Position numbers and translations under genes: made by a program. From NCBI GenBank assembly GCA_964571215.1, contig CAZMZZ010000006.1:1-49935 (forward strand): DNA of 49,935 nucleotides. Reading direction: 5' to 3'. This DNA comes from CAJWPI01 sp964571215 (GTDB lineage: Bacteria > Pseudomonadota > Gammaproteobacteria > Magnimaribacterales > Magnimaribacteraceae). Positions 17,513-25,008 of this stretch are shown here, piece by piece. The notes below the pieces were generated by a model. It was not told where the DNA came from. It searched no databases and was given only the letters and a program-made list of their open reading frames with translations. The number at the start of each line of letters is the position of its first letter. The stretch's first letter is position 1.

Positions 17513-17993
17513 GTAATCCTCCTATAAAGGAATCATCCCCACTCTTTCTTATTTTTTTTGTCATTATCAAGGCATCTTCTCTTTCCTCTCCTAGTTGATA
17601 ATAATTCCTCCTTATATCAACCTTCTTAAAGCCTTCTTTTTGATAAAGACTAATGGCTTTATTATTAGAAACCCTTACTTCTAAGAAAACTTTCCTACAT
17701 CCTATGGATCCAGAGAAAATAATTACTTTATTTAGAATGTCTTCTCCAAGTCCCTTTCCCCTAAATTCTTCTTTTATTCCAATATTAAGAAGATGTGCTT
17801 CTTCTAAAGAAATTGATTGAATAGCAAATCCAGAAGTTTCCTGATTAAGCTCTTGAATAAGACAGTAATAATTTCTTTGTAAACAATCTAAAAAATTCTG
17901 TTTACTCCATGGATGGGGGTTAGAAGAGGTTTCTATTTTTAGAATCTCATCTATATCCTTGTCAACCATATATCTGTAACGAATTCTATCCAT
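17505..17993 (-). CDS. rimI: ribosomal-protein-S18-alanine N-acetyltransferase
   Basis: This 162-residue GNAT-fold acetyltransferase has the acetyl-CoA pyrophosphate loop in LLNIGIKEEFRGKGLGEDIL (motif A, R-G-x-G-x-G/E). The motif B region LEVRVSNNKAISLYQKEGFK is characteristic of RimI, as is the late NYYQLGEEREDALIMTKKI. RimI acetylates the N-terminal Ala of ribosomal protein S18. The holD-rimI order seen here is the E. coli order, which supports the name. The tail extends about 12 residues beyond the usual end, and this extension houses the Shine-Dalgarno of the following monooxygenase gene. Confidence 0.9.
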   Translation of the reverse strand: MDRIRYRYMVDKDIDEILKIETSSNPHPWSKQNFLDCLQRNYYCLIQELNQETSGFAIQSISLEEAHLLNIGIKEEFRGKGLGEDILNKVIIFSGSIGCRKVFLEVRVSNNKAISLYQKEGFKKVDIRRNYYQLGEEREDALIMTKKIRKSGDDSFIGGLLD

Positions 17994-17995
17994 AG

Positions 17996-18433
17996 CTACT
18001 TGATTATGAATCTATTATTAGAGGAAAATTCCCTAATTAGATTCCAAAATTTTATTTTACTTTCTTTGCTTGAATTTATTTCTTCTAAACTATCGAAGTC
18101 AAGATAAGGTATATCTTTCATCCTTGAGCATTTTCCTAAACCTTTTTTTGTACCACCAAAAGAAAGAATTAATTTAATCTTTTCTTCTTTTAAGTTATTG
18201 ATTTCACTAAAAAATCCTTTTTCTATATCTAATGCTTTTGATAAGGACAGAAAAAAATCTCTATAATCTGCAAACCTTTTGAAGCAATTGTTAGCTAAAT
18301 AAACAACAACTAAGATGTTCCCGTTTATTAATATTTTATTTTCTGTCTCTTCAGTCTTTTTAAGCTTATTTGGCATAGGTTTCCAAAAAATAAATCCTAA
18401 TTTTTTTAGCTTGTTTATATTTGTATTTCTCAT
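17996..18433 (-). CDS. holD: probable DNA polymerase III psi subunit
   Basis: Psi links chi to the clamp loader. The 145-residue product is divergent. Supporting features are an N-terminal KKLGFIFWKP (compare the 'LGI..W' opening of psi), a central strand ending in ANN, a helix RDFFLSLSKALDI, and a C-terminal KESKIKFWNLIREF resembling the 'K..LW..I' end of psi. Position directly upstream of rimI (2-nt gap) is the strongest argument, as in E. coli. I chose the ATG at 18433; an upstream TTG at 18451 would add six residues, but its AAGGA is too close to serve it. The call is plausible rather than certain. Confidence 0.6.
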   Translation of the reverse strand: MRNTNINKLKKLGFIFWKPMPNKLKKTEETENKILINGNILVVVYLANNCFKRFADYRDFFLSLSKALDIEKGFFSEINNLKEEKIKLILSFGGTKKGLGKCSRMKDIPYLDFDSLEEINSSKESKIKFWNLIREFSSNNRFIIK

Positions 18434-18474
18434 GTTTTTATAAAACTTCAATCCTTAATTCTAACATTCATAGC

Positions 18475-18501
18475 TTGACCTGAAGAAACCGGGTATATAA
18501 G
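18475..18501 (+). promoter_or_regulatory. candidate sigma-70 promoter for the leuA leader
   Basis: TTGACC at 18475-18480 is a 5/6 match to the -35 consensus. The best -10 is TATAAG at 18496-18501 with a short 15-bp spacer; TATATA at 18494-18499 gives 13. If the first reading is right, transcription starts at about 18508-18510. The leader ORF would then be leaderless or nearly so, which agrees with the lack of a Shine-Dalgarno before it. Confidence 0.45.
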
Positions 18502-18509
18502 CTTCAAGC

Positions 18510-18587
18510 ATGAATGAAGTGAAAGATACATCAAAACTTCTACGACTAACTTACCCGGTCTCTGTAAACAGAGATAGCCGGGTTTAA
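18510..18587 (+). CDS. putative leucine leader peptide of leuA
   Basis: A 25-codon ORF runs from ATG at 18510 to TAA at 18585-18587. Codons 10-13 are CTT CTA CGA CTA, that is Leu-Leu-Arg-Leu, with three Leu codons in four, and the peptide ends ...TYPVSVNRDSRV. It precedes leuA by 71 bp, the position expected of a leucine-sensing leader peptide. No Shine-Dalgarno is visible, and the candidate promoter would start transcription almost at the ATG. The second half of the ORF is itself the hairpin at 18553-18583. Reading this as an attenuation leader is an inference; it could be a chance short ORF. Confidence 0.55.
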   Translation: MNEVKDTSKLLRLTYPVSVNRDSRV

Positions 18588-18645
18588 CTCTAAATATCAA
18601 AACTAAACTAAGACTTTATTTTTTTAAGGAGTTAAATCCCTTTTA
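18552..18645 (+). promoter_or_regulatory. candidate attenuator: mutually exclusive RNA stems before leuA
   Basis: Stem 2:3 pairs ACCCGGTCTCTG (18553-18564) with CAGAGA-(TAG)-CCGGGT (18569-18583), loop TAAA. Stem 3:4 pairs GGGTTTAACTC (18580-18590) with GAGTTAAA(T)CCC (18629-18640) and is followed by TTTT at 18641-18644. The stems share 18580-18583, so only one can form. An upstream ACCGGGTA (18488-18495) is perfectly complementary to TACCCGGT (18552-18559) and would be region 1 if it is transcribed. The 38-nt loop of stem 3:4 and the short T-run make it an imperfect terminator. It also buries AAGGAG at 18626-18631, so translational control is an alternative. Confidence 0.5.
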
Positions 18646-18658
18646 ATAAAATATAAAA

Positions 18659-20341
18659 ATGAAAGAAATTATCAATAAAGGTATATCTAAGTATAAGACT
18701 TTCAAGCAAATTGACCTGACTGATAGAGCTTGGCCTAACTCATTAATATCTGAGGCGCCTATTTGGTGTAGTGTGGATTTGAGAGATGGGAATCAAGCAC
18801 TAATAGAGCCAATGGGAGAAGAAAAAAAACTTAGAATGTTTAAACTTCTTTTAGATATAGGGTTTAAAGAAATTGAAGTAGGTTTTCCTGCTGCTTCTCA
18901 AACTGATTTTGATTTTGTAAGGAAAATAATCAAAGAAAATCTTGTTCCAGATGACGTATTCATTCAAGTACTCACTCAATCAAGAAAAGAATTAATAGAT
19001 AGGACCTTTGAGTCATTGGAAGGAGCAAAGAATGTGATACTTCATCTATATAATTCAACTTCTACTGTTCAAAGAAGGGTGGTCTTTAAAAGTGATAAAA
19101 AAGGAATAAAGAAGATTGCAGAAGATGGAGCAAAATGGGTTTTAGAGAATTCCATTAAACAACCTAACACCAACTGGCGTTTCGAATATAGCCCAGAAAG
19201 TTTTACTGGCACGGAACTTCCTTACGCAGCAGAAGTCTGTAATGCTGTTAATAAAATTTGGCAACCTACAACTGATAGAAAATCAATCATTAACCTTCCT
19301 GCAACAGTAGAATTGGCAACACCAAATATATATGCAGATCAAATAGAATGGATGTGCAAAAATTTGGAAGGAAGAGAGAATTTGTTAATTAGTCTCCACC
19401 CTCATAATGACAGAGGTTCAGCTGTCGCAGCTACTGAAATGGGATTGCTGGCTGGTGCAGATAGGATTGAGGGTACTTTATTTGGTAATGGTGAAAGAAC
19501 TGGAAATGTAGATTTAGTTTCTTTAGCTTTAAATATGTTTACTCAGGGTATAGATCCACACTTAGACTTTTCTGACATTAACCCAATAATGAGAGAAGTC
19601 GAATACTGCAATCAACTTCCTGTACACCCAAGGCACCCCTATGCAGGAGACCTTGTTTTCACTGCTTTTTCAGGTTCTCATCAAGATGCAATAAAGAAGG
19701 GGTTTGATGCCATGCGAGATACAAACAATCCTTTATGGGAAGTTCCTTATTTGCCTATAGATCCTTCAGACGTGGGAAGAACCTACGAAGAGGTAGTCAG
19801 GGTAAATAGTCAGTCTGGTAAAGGTGGCGTAGCCTATCTTATAGAAAGAGATCATGGATTGAGCATGCCTAGAAGATTACAAATTGAATTTAGCCAAATT
19901 ATCCAACAAATAACAGAGGAAACAGGAAAAGAAATAGTTGCTTCTGAAATTTGGGAAACTTTTCAGAAAACGTATTTTAACAACGGCAAGAGTCTAGAAT
20001 TCATTGAACACCAAATTCAATCATCCTCAACAAATAAATCTCAACAAGATCTAATAAAGGTAAGGATTCTAAAAGACAATAAAGAGCATTCTATAAATGG
20101 AATAGGTAATGGTCCAATTGATGCATTTATTAATGCTCTTGAAAAAGATCTAAATATGTCTATTAAAGTTTTGGATTTTCATCAACATGCCGTTAGTACT
20201 GGTTCGGATGCTAAAGCAGTTGCCTATATAGAGATACAAAAAGAAGGAAAGTCCTCTTGGGGAGTAGGAATGCATGTAAATACAGTGATTGCAAGTTTAC
20301 TTTCCGTAATTAGTGGATTAAATAAAATATCTTCTAGCTAA
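18659..20341 (+). CDS. leuA: 2-isopropylmalate synthase (long, actinobacterial/yeast-type)
   Basis: LeuA condenses acetyl-CoA with 2-ketoisovalerate, the committed step of leucine synthesis. The 560 residues and the opening with SEAPIWCSVDLRDGNQALIE belong to the second (TIGR00970-like) class rather than the ~520-residue E. coli class. The TIM-barrel metal and catalytic residues are D40 and R42 in VDLRDGNQ and H247/H249 in LHPHNDRG. The C-terminal regulatory (leucine-binding) domain covers about residues 435-560 and includes GIGNGPIDAFINAL and FHQHAVSTGSDAKAVAYIE. No Shine-Dalgarno sits at the usual distance; AAGGAG lies 27 nt upstream inside the candidate attenuator. No other leu genes are nearby. 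Confidence 0.95.
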   Translation: MKEIINKGISKYKTFKQIDLTDRAWPNSLISEAPIWCSVDLRDGNQALIEPMGEEKKLRMFKLLLDIGFKEIEVGFPAASQTDFDFVRKIIKENLVPDDVFIQVLTQSRKELIDRTFESLEGAKNVILHLYNSTSTVQRRVVFKSDKKGIKKIAEDGAKWVLENSIKQPNTNWRFEYSPESFTGTELPYAAEVCNAVNKIWQPTTDRKSIINLPATVELATPNIYADQIEWMCKNLEGRENLLISLHPHNDRGSAVAATEMGLLAGADRIEGTLFGNGERTGNVDLVSLALNMFTQGIDPHLDFSDINPIMREVEYCNQLPVHPRHPYAGDLVFTAFSGSHQDAIKKGFDAMRDTNNPLWEVPYLPIDPSDVGRTYEEVVRVNSQSGKGGVAYLIERDHGLSMPRRLQIEFSQIIQQITEETGKEIVASEIWETFQKTYFNNGKSLEFIEHQIQSSSTNKSQQDLIKVRILKDNKEHSINGIGNGPIDAFINALEKDLNMSIKVLDFHQHAVSTGSDAKAVAYIEIQKEGKSSWGVGMHVNTVIASLLSVISGLNKISSS

Positions 20342-20387
20342 AAACGCTCTTTCAATATAGTCTTATTAACTTTCTAAAGGGGGAAGG

Positions 20388-21896
20388 ATGGCTTCTTTAT
20401 TGTCAGTTACTAGGGGAAAGATTATGGCTTACGGTGGCTTGGGAACACCTTTAGCGATGATTGGATACCCTATAGCAATTTGGCTAATTCCCTTTTATTC
20501 TGAAGTCACTAATTTTGATCTAGTTTTATTAGCAAATCTTTTACTCATAGCTAGACTAACTGATGTGATAACTGACCCAATACTGGGTCAATTAGGCGAT
20601 TCAACAAGGACACCAATTGGAAGAAGAAAACCTTGGATAATAGTTGGTGTACCTTTAATGATGCTAGCAATATATTATGTTTTTACTCCTGGAGAAAAGC
20701 TGATATCTCTCGAGCCCTTAGCCTCTCAAGACCTAATAAATTATCCTTCTTCTGTTGTTAACTTATTGCTCTTCCTATTTTCGGAAGATTTAGTACTCCT
20801 CATTCTTGACCCAAAGGTACTATACTTTTTAAGCTGGATGATGTTAATGTATTTAGGATCCACTACCATAGGGATTCCATATGGTGCCTGGGGCGCTGAA
20901 ATATCTCCTGATTATCACCAAAGATCGAGAATTGTTAGCGGTAGAGAAGGATGGACTCTCATAGGTCTGTTGATATCAGCTTTAATACCTCTTGCCATAG
21001 AGGTTTCTGGTAAAGGCATAAGTCTTGGTGAATCCTTCTCTAGAATGCTTGCAGCAATATTTTTATTTCAAGATTTTTCTACTTCTGGAAAAATGAGAGA
21101 TATATTAGCCTTTATGGGTATGGGAATTATCTTTTTATTACCTATATTTGCTGCTTGGGCTATTTGGAAAGTTCCAGACCCAATGCCTGAAATTCAGAAG
21201 AAAATTCCACTCAGAGAAGGTCTAAAATATGTAGTAGAGAACCCTCTTTTATTAAGAATATTAGTAATAATATTTTTAGTAATTGCAGGAGAATCTTTTA
21301 GAAATACACTTTCTTTATGGTTTGTAAGAGATGTTATAGGTATTGAAACTGTAGGAGCGTCTTATGCTAGGTACTTCATAGCGGGCTTGATAGGAATACC
21401 TTTTTGGCTCTGGTTGGGGAAATCTATAAACAAACATAAAGCCTTTTGTATTACATTAATTGGTACCGGTTTGGTTAGCTTCTTGTGTTTCTTTCTTGAA
21501 AACGGAGATTACAAACAATTTCACGCCCTGTTCTTATTAAAAGGATTCTGCTTTGGTGGTCTACAGTTTCTTCCTGCATCAATGTTAGCTGATGTAGTTG
21601 ACCTGGATTCACTAAAGACAGGGGGTAAAAGAGCAGGAACTTTCTTTGCTTTAAATGGGATGATAGCAAAGATATCAGCTATGGTAGCTGTTTGGGCAGC
21701 AGCTGTTCTAGTAGCTAATTTTGGTTTTGTACCTGGGGAAGTCAATAATGAAGGAGCTATGCTTGCTTTAAGAGTCTTGTATTGTATGGGTTGTGCTGCC
21801 TTTTTCCTACCTGCTTTAATATTGTGTTGGTTTTATCCTCTCACTAAAGAAAAACATTTAGAAATAAGAAAAAAGCTTGAATTGCAAAATACTTAG
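20388..21896 (+). CDS. GPH (MelB-like) family sugar:cation symporter
   Basis: This 502-residue, 12-helix transporter of the glycoside-pentoside-hexuronide branch of MFS carries the signature ARLTDVITDPILGQLGDST with RTPIGRRKPWI at about residues 58-88. A second typical segment is PYGAWGAEISPDYHQRSRI near residue 165, and the late DVVDLDSLKTGGKRAGTFFA is also family-like. It would import a sugar or glycoside with H+ or Na+. The substrate is unknown and no catabolic gene lies beside it. A purine-rich GGGGGAAGG directly precedes the ATG. The gap after leuA is 46 bp with no clear terminator, so readthrough from leuA is possible. Confidence 0.9.
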   Translation: MASLLSVTRGKIMAYGGLGTPLAMIGYPIAIWLIPFYSEVTNFDLVLLANLLLIARLTDVITDPILGQLGDSTRTPIGRRKPWIIVGVPLMMLAIYYVFTPGEKLISLEPLASQDLINYPSSVVNLLLFLFSEDLVLLILDPKVLYFLSWMMLMYLGSTTIGIPYGAWGAEISPDYHQRSRIVSGREGWTLIGLLISALIPLAIEVSGKGISLGESFSRMLAAIFLFQDFSTSGKMRDILAFMGMGIIFLLPIFAAWAIWKVPDPMPEIQKKIPLREGLKYVVENPLLLRILVIIFLVIAGESFRNTLSLWFVRDVIGIETVGASYARYFIAGLIGIPFWLWLGKSINKHKAFCITLIGTGLVSFLCFFLENGDYKQFHALFLLKGFCFGGLQFLPASMLADVVDLDSLKTGGKRAGTFFALNGMIAKISAMVAVWAAAVLVANFGFVPGEVNNEGAMLALRVLYCMGCAAFFLPALILCWFYPLTKEKHLEIRKKLELQNT

Positions 21897-21899
21897 AAA

Positions 21900-22676
21900 T
21901 CAACCTCTAAACTTAGGAGCCCTTTTCTCTAAGAAAGCTTTTATCCCTTCTTGATTATCTGGGGATCCAAAAAGTTCATTTTGATGCTTGGCTTCCGAAG
22001 AATAAGTTTCTATGTATGTAGAATTAAGAGATTCTCTCATTAACTTCTTGGTATATCTCATTGATTGAGGGGCTCTATTAGTTAGTTGTTTTGCCCAGTT
22101 AATAGACTCTTCCATAAGAATAGAGTCTGGTACTACTTTGTTCGTAAGTCCTAACTCTAAACATCTCGAAGCTGGTATTTTTTCTCCTTCTATTGCTATC
22201 TGGTAGGCAAGTTTATAACCAACGGTATTCACTAGAAGCCAATTTGCGCCTCCATCTGGTACAAGCCCTATATTACTAAAAGCCTGCAATAAGTAAGACC
22301 CTTCTGCCATTACTGTTAAATCACAAGCCATAGCATAAGCACTTCCTATTCCGGCTGCTGCTCCATTGACTGCTGAGATTACTGGTTTTGGCATACTTAT
22401 TATATTGAGTAAACTTGGCATATACCCTTTGATTAATGATTCTTCAGTGTCCTTCCAATTACTATTCTTCTCTGTTAGGTCAGCTCCAGCAGAAAAGCCC
22501 AACCCCCTCCCAGTTAAAATTACGCAAAGCAAAGAATCGTCCTTTGCTACTGTTTCAGTAGCAACAGTTATTTCATTAACCATCTTTGTATTAAAGGCAT
22601 TTCTCTTATCAGGACGGTTAAAACTTAATATTGCTAGAGGCCCATCCCTTTCAAAGATTATTGTTTCAAAATCCAT
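21900..22676 (-). CDS. enoyl-CoA hydratase/isomerase family protein, PaaG-like
   Basis: This 258-residue crotonase-fold enzyme shows the oxyanion-hole segment FSAGADLTE (residues 61-69) and the second oxyanion glycines in NGAAAGIGSAYAMACD (104-119). The catalytic acid is D141 in FSNIGLVPDGGANWLL. Asp at this site, with a C terminus of EGIKAFLEKRAPKF, resembles PaaG (1,2-epoxyphenylacetyl-CoA isomerase) and delta-isomerases more than true enoyl-CoA hydratases, which use Glu. The actual substrate is open. The start overlaps tilS by 11 nt, and its Shine-Dalgarno AAGGAG lies inside the last tilS codons. The two are therefore coupled, a pairing I do not know as standard. Confidence 0.88.
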   Translation of the reverse strand: MDFETIIFERDGPLAILSFNRPDKRNAFNTKMVNEITVATETVAKDDSLLCVILTGRGLGFSAGADLTEKNSNWKDTEESLIKGYMPSLLNIISMPKPVISAVNGAAAGIGSAYAMACDLTVMAEGSYLLQAFSNIGLVPDGGANWLLVNTVGYKLAYQIAIEGEKIPASRCLELGLTNKVVPDSILMEESINWAKQLTNRAPQSMRYTKKLMRESLNSTYIETYSSEAKHQNELFGSPDNQEGIKAFLEKRAPKFRG

Positions 22677-24036
22677 TATTATTCTCCTTTAATAGATTAA
22701 AATTATTTAAATGGTCTTTCCATTCAAAAGTCATTCCATACTGTTCTTTTGAGGCTAAAAAGTTATCACAAGTCCAAATATTAGCAACAGCTGCTAATTC
22801 TCCTTCAATGTATATTAATGGTAGCCTATTTCTTAGCCAAGGAGGAACAGAATACTCTTGAAACAATTTCTTTAAAGTTTGTGATTTATTGCGTCCAGCG
22901 GGCCTACACCTCTCTCCTCCAGATCTAAACTGGATATTAACCTTGTTATTAATAGCATCTTCTTGAATCCCCTTCCCTAAACTCTTAAATGCAGATAGCT
23001 TACCTGTAGATAATTCTAGAGAATCCTTCATGTCCCATTCTAATGAAACCTCTTCACTGACCGATGAAGGAGTTAAGTTTGGTAAAAGAAAAAGTTTTTC
23101 TTCATATTTACGAATTACAACGGAACCTTCACTATCTTTCCTTCCCAAAGATATTTCATTGGTGTTCTTATTATTAGAAAAAATAAAAGCCTTGATCACT
23201 TCATCAACTATTCTTGAGGTAATAGTCTTTGGATAAAAAATAGATAACCATCTATATACTAAATTCCTTCTCCTTCCCTTACTTAATTTTTTAAGTTTTG
23301 AGACTGATAATTGATTTGGTTTTCCTAGAAGTATTTCATTAATGTCATTTTCTGCAATTTCATCAATAACTTCCTGATTTAAAACTGAATGAGAAGCCAA
23401 TCTTTCAAAAGAATCCAAATAATCAGGCCACTCAGTCTTTATAAGAGGAAAAATATCATTCCTCAGAAAGTTTCTTGAAAACTTTTTTTCTTTATTAGAA
23501 GGATCTTCTATCCAGATTAGATTATTTTCTTTCGCAAAAGTAATAATTTCTTCCTTAGAAAAGTTAAGTAAAGGCCTTATAAGAAAAGATTTTTGTACCT
23601 TTCTTTTATAGGGTATTCCTTTTAAGCCATTAACTGAAGTTCCTCTTAAAATTCGAAAGAGAATTGTTTCAGCATTATCGTCTTTATGGTGAGCAGTGCA
23701 TAATACATCTCCAGTTTGAGTCCAAGAAAATAACTTAGAGTAACGAGCTTTGCGAAGATCATCTTCACTGCTTAATACTCTCTCTTTCGGATTTAATTTA
23801 AAAGAAATAAAATCTACTCCTAACTCTTTACAAACCTTTTTGCAGTGTTCTTCCCATGCATCGCTCTTAACATCTAATGAGTGATTAACATGAAGCGCAT
23901 ATAAGTTTCTTTTTTTTCTTAGTATTTTAGCTAGAGAATAAAGCAAAACATGAGAATCGACTCCTCCAGAGAAAGCAACTCCAACTCTTTTACAAGTAGA
24001 TAAATCTTCTAGTAGTAATTTCTCTGGATTAAACAT
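22666..24036 (-). CDS. tilS: tRNA(Ile)-lysidine synthase
   Basis: TilS attaches lysine to C34 of the CAU-anticodon tRNA-Ile so that it reads AUA, an essential function and important in an AT-rich genome. The PP-loop ATP site is SGGVDS at residues 23-28. The N-terminal domain also has LHVNHSLD and CTAHHKDDNAETILFRILRG. The C-terminal tRNA-binding domains follow, with IQFRSGGERCRPAGRNKSQTLKKLFQE cut as RSGGERCRPAGR then LKKLFQE, and VPPWLRNRLPLIY. The length of 456 compares with 432 in E. coli. It follows accA with a 4-nt gap and ends within the PaaG-like gene. Confidence 0.95.
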   Translation of the reverse strand: MFNPEKLLLEDLSTCKRVGVAFSGGVDSHVLLYSLAKILRKKRNLYALHVNHSLDVKSDAWEEHCKKVCKELGVDFISFKLNPKERVLSSEDDLRKARYSKLFSWTQTGDVLCTAHHKDDNAETILFRILRGTSVNGLKGIPYKRKVQKSFLIRPLLNFSKEEIITFAKENNLIWIEDPSNKEKKFSRNFLRNDIFPLIKTEWPDYLDSFERLASHSVLNQEVIDEIAENDINEILLGKPNQLSVSKLKKLSKGRRRNLVYRWLSIFYPKTITSRIVDEVIKAFIFSNNKNTNEISLGRKDSEGSVVIRKYEEKLFLLPNLTPSSVSEEVSLEWDMKDSLELSTGKLSAFKSLGKGIQEDAINNKVNIQFRSGGERCRPAGRNKSQTLKKLFQEYSVPPWLRNRLPLIYIEGELAAVANIWTCDNFLASKEQYGMTFEWKDHLNNFNLLKENNNGF

Positions 24037-24040
24037 TTAC

Positions 24041-24994
24041 TTAAATTGCACCAAAGTTTGAAAGGCGTTTAAATCTTCTTTCTAGAAGTTTTTCAATGGA
24101 ATAAGATTTAAGACTCTCTAAGTTATTTAAAATGGATTTTTTTAGAATTAGAGCTGCCTGGTCAGGACTTCTATGAGCTCCTCCTAAAGGTTCTTCTACA
24201 ATCTCATCTATTAATTTTAGCTTAAGAATATTATTTGAATTAAGCTGCATAGCTTCAGCTGCTAGTTCTGCTTTACTAGCATCTCTCCAAACTATAGAAG
24301 CACATGCTTCTGGAGAAGCTACAGAATAAGTAGCAAATTCCATCATGCTGATGTGATCTCCTACTGCTATAGCTAAGGCTCCTCCTGAACCTCCTTCTCC
24401 AACTATATTAACTAAAATTGGTACTTCTAAAGATGACATTAAGCTTAAATTTTTAGCTATGGCTTCACTTTGCCCTCTTTCTTCACTATCAATGCCTGGA
24501 TAAGCACCCGGGGTATCTACCAACGATACAATAGGAAGATTAAATTTTTCTGCTAATTTCATTAGTCTTCCTGCTTTCCTATAACCTTCGGGCTGAGACA
24601 TACCAAAATTATGATTAATTTTTTCTTCGGTCGTCCTCCCTTTCTCATGCCCAATAAGAACACAATTAATTCCTTCAATTGAAGCTATTCCACCCAACAA
24701 GGCTCTGTCATCACCGAAATGCCTATCTCCATGCAATTCATCAAAATCATCACAAATCTTTTCTACATAGTCTAAAAAGTGTGGTCTCTTAGGGTGTCGA
24801 GCTACTAGAACACATTCCCAAGGTGATAGATTAGAATAAATTTTTTCTGTTAGTCTTATAATAGATTCATTTAACTTGTCTATTTCAGAAGAGATTTTAT
24901 TTTCTGATGAATTTTCAGAAGATTGAAGATCAATGATCTTTCTTTCTAAAGCAGCTATAGGTTTCTCAAATTCTAGATAATTATAATCTTCCAT
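24041..24994 (-). CDS. accA: acetyl-CoA carboxylase carboxyltransferase subunit alpha
   Basis: AccA with AccD forms the carboxyltransferase that moves CO2 from carboxybiotin to acetyl-CoA, giving malonyl-CoA for fatty-acid synthesis. The 317 residues (E. coli 319) show the family N-terminal helical part (LEFEKPIAALERKI) and the core segments WECVLVARHPKRPHFLDYV, FDELHGDRHFGDD, LVDTPGAYPGIDSEERGQSE and GEGGSGGALAIAVGD. The C-terminal IDEIVEEPLGGAHR is also characteristic. It lies between dnaE (14 nt upstream) and tilS as in many gammaproteobacteria. Confidence 0.97.
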   Translation of the reverse strand: MEDYNYLEFEKPIAALERKIIDLQSSENSSENKISSEIDKLNESIIRLTEKIYSNLSPWECVLVARHPKRPHFLDYVEKICDDFDELHGDRHFGDDRALLGGIASIEGINCVLIGHEKGRTTEEKINHNFGMSQPEGYRKAGRLMKLAEKFNLPIVSLVDTPGAYPGIDSEERGQSEAIAKNLSLMSSLEVPILVNIVGEGGSGGALAIAVGDHISMMEFATYSVASPEACASIVWRDASKAELAAEAMQLNSNNILKLKLIDEIVEEPLGGAHRSPDQAALILKKSILNNLESLKSYSIEKLLERRFKRLSNFGAI

Positions 24995-25008
24995 TTCTTG
25001 TTGTTTGC

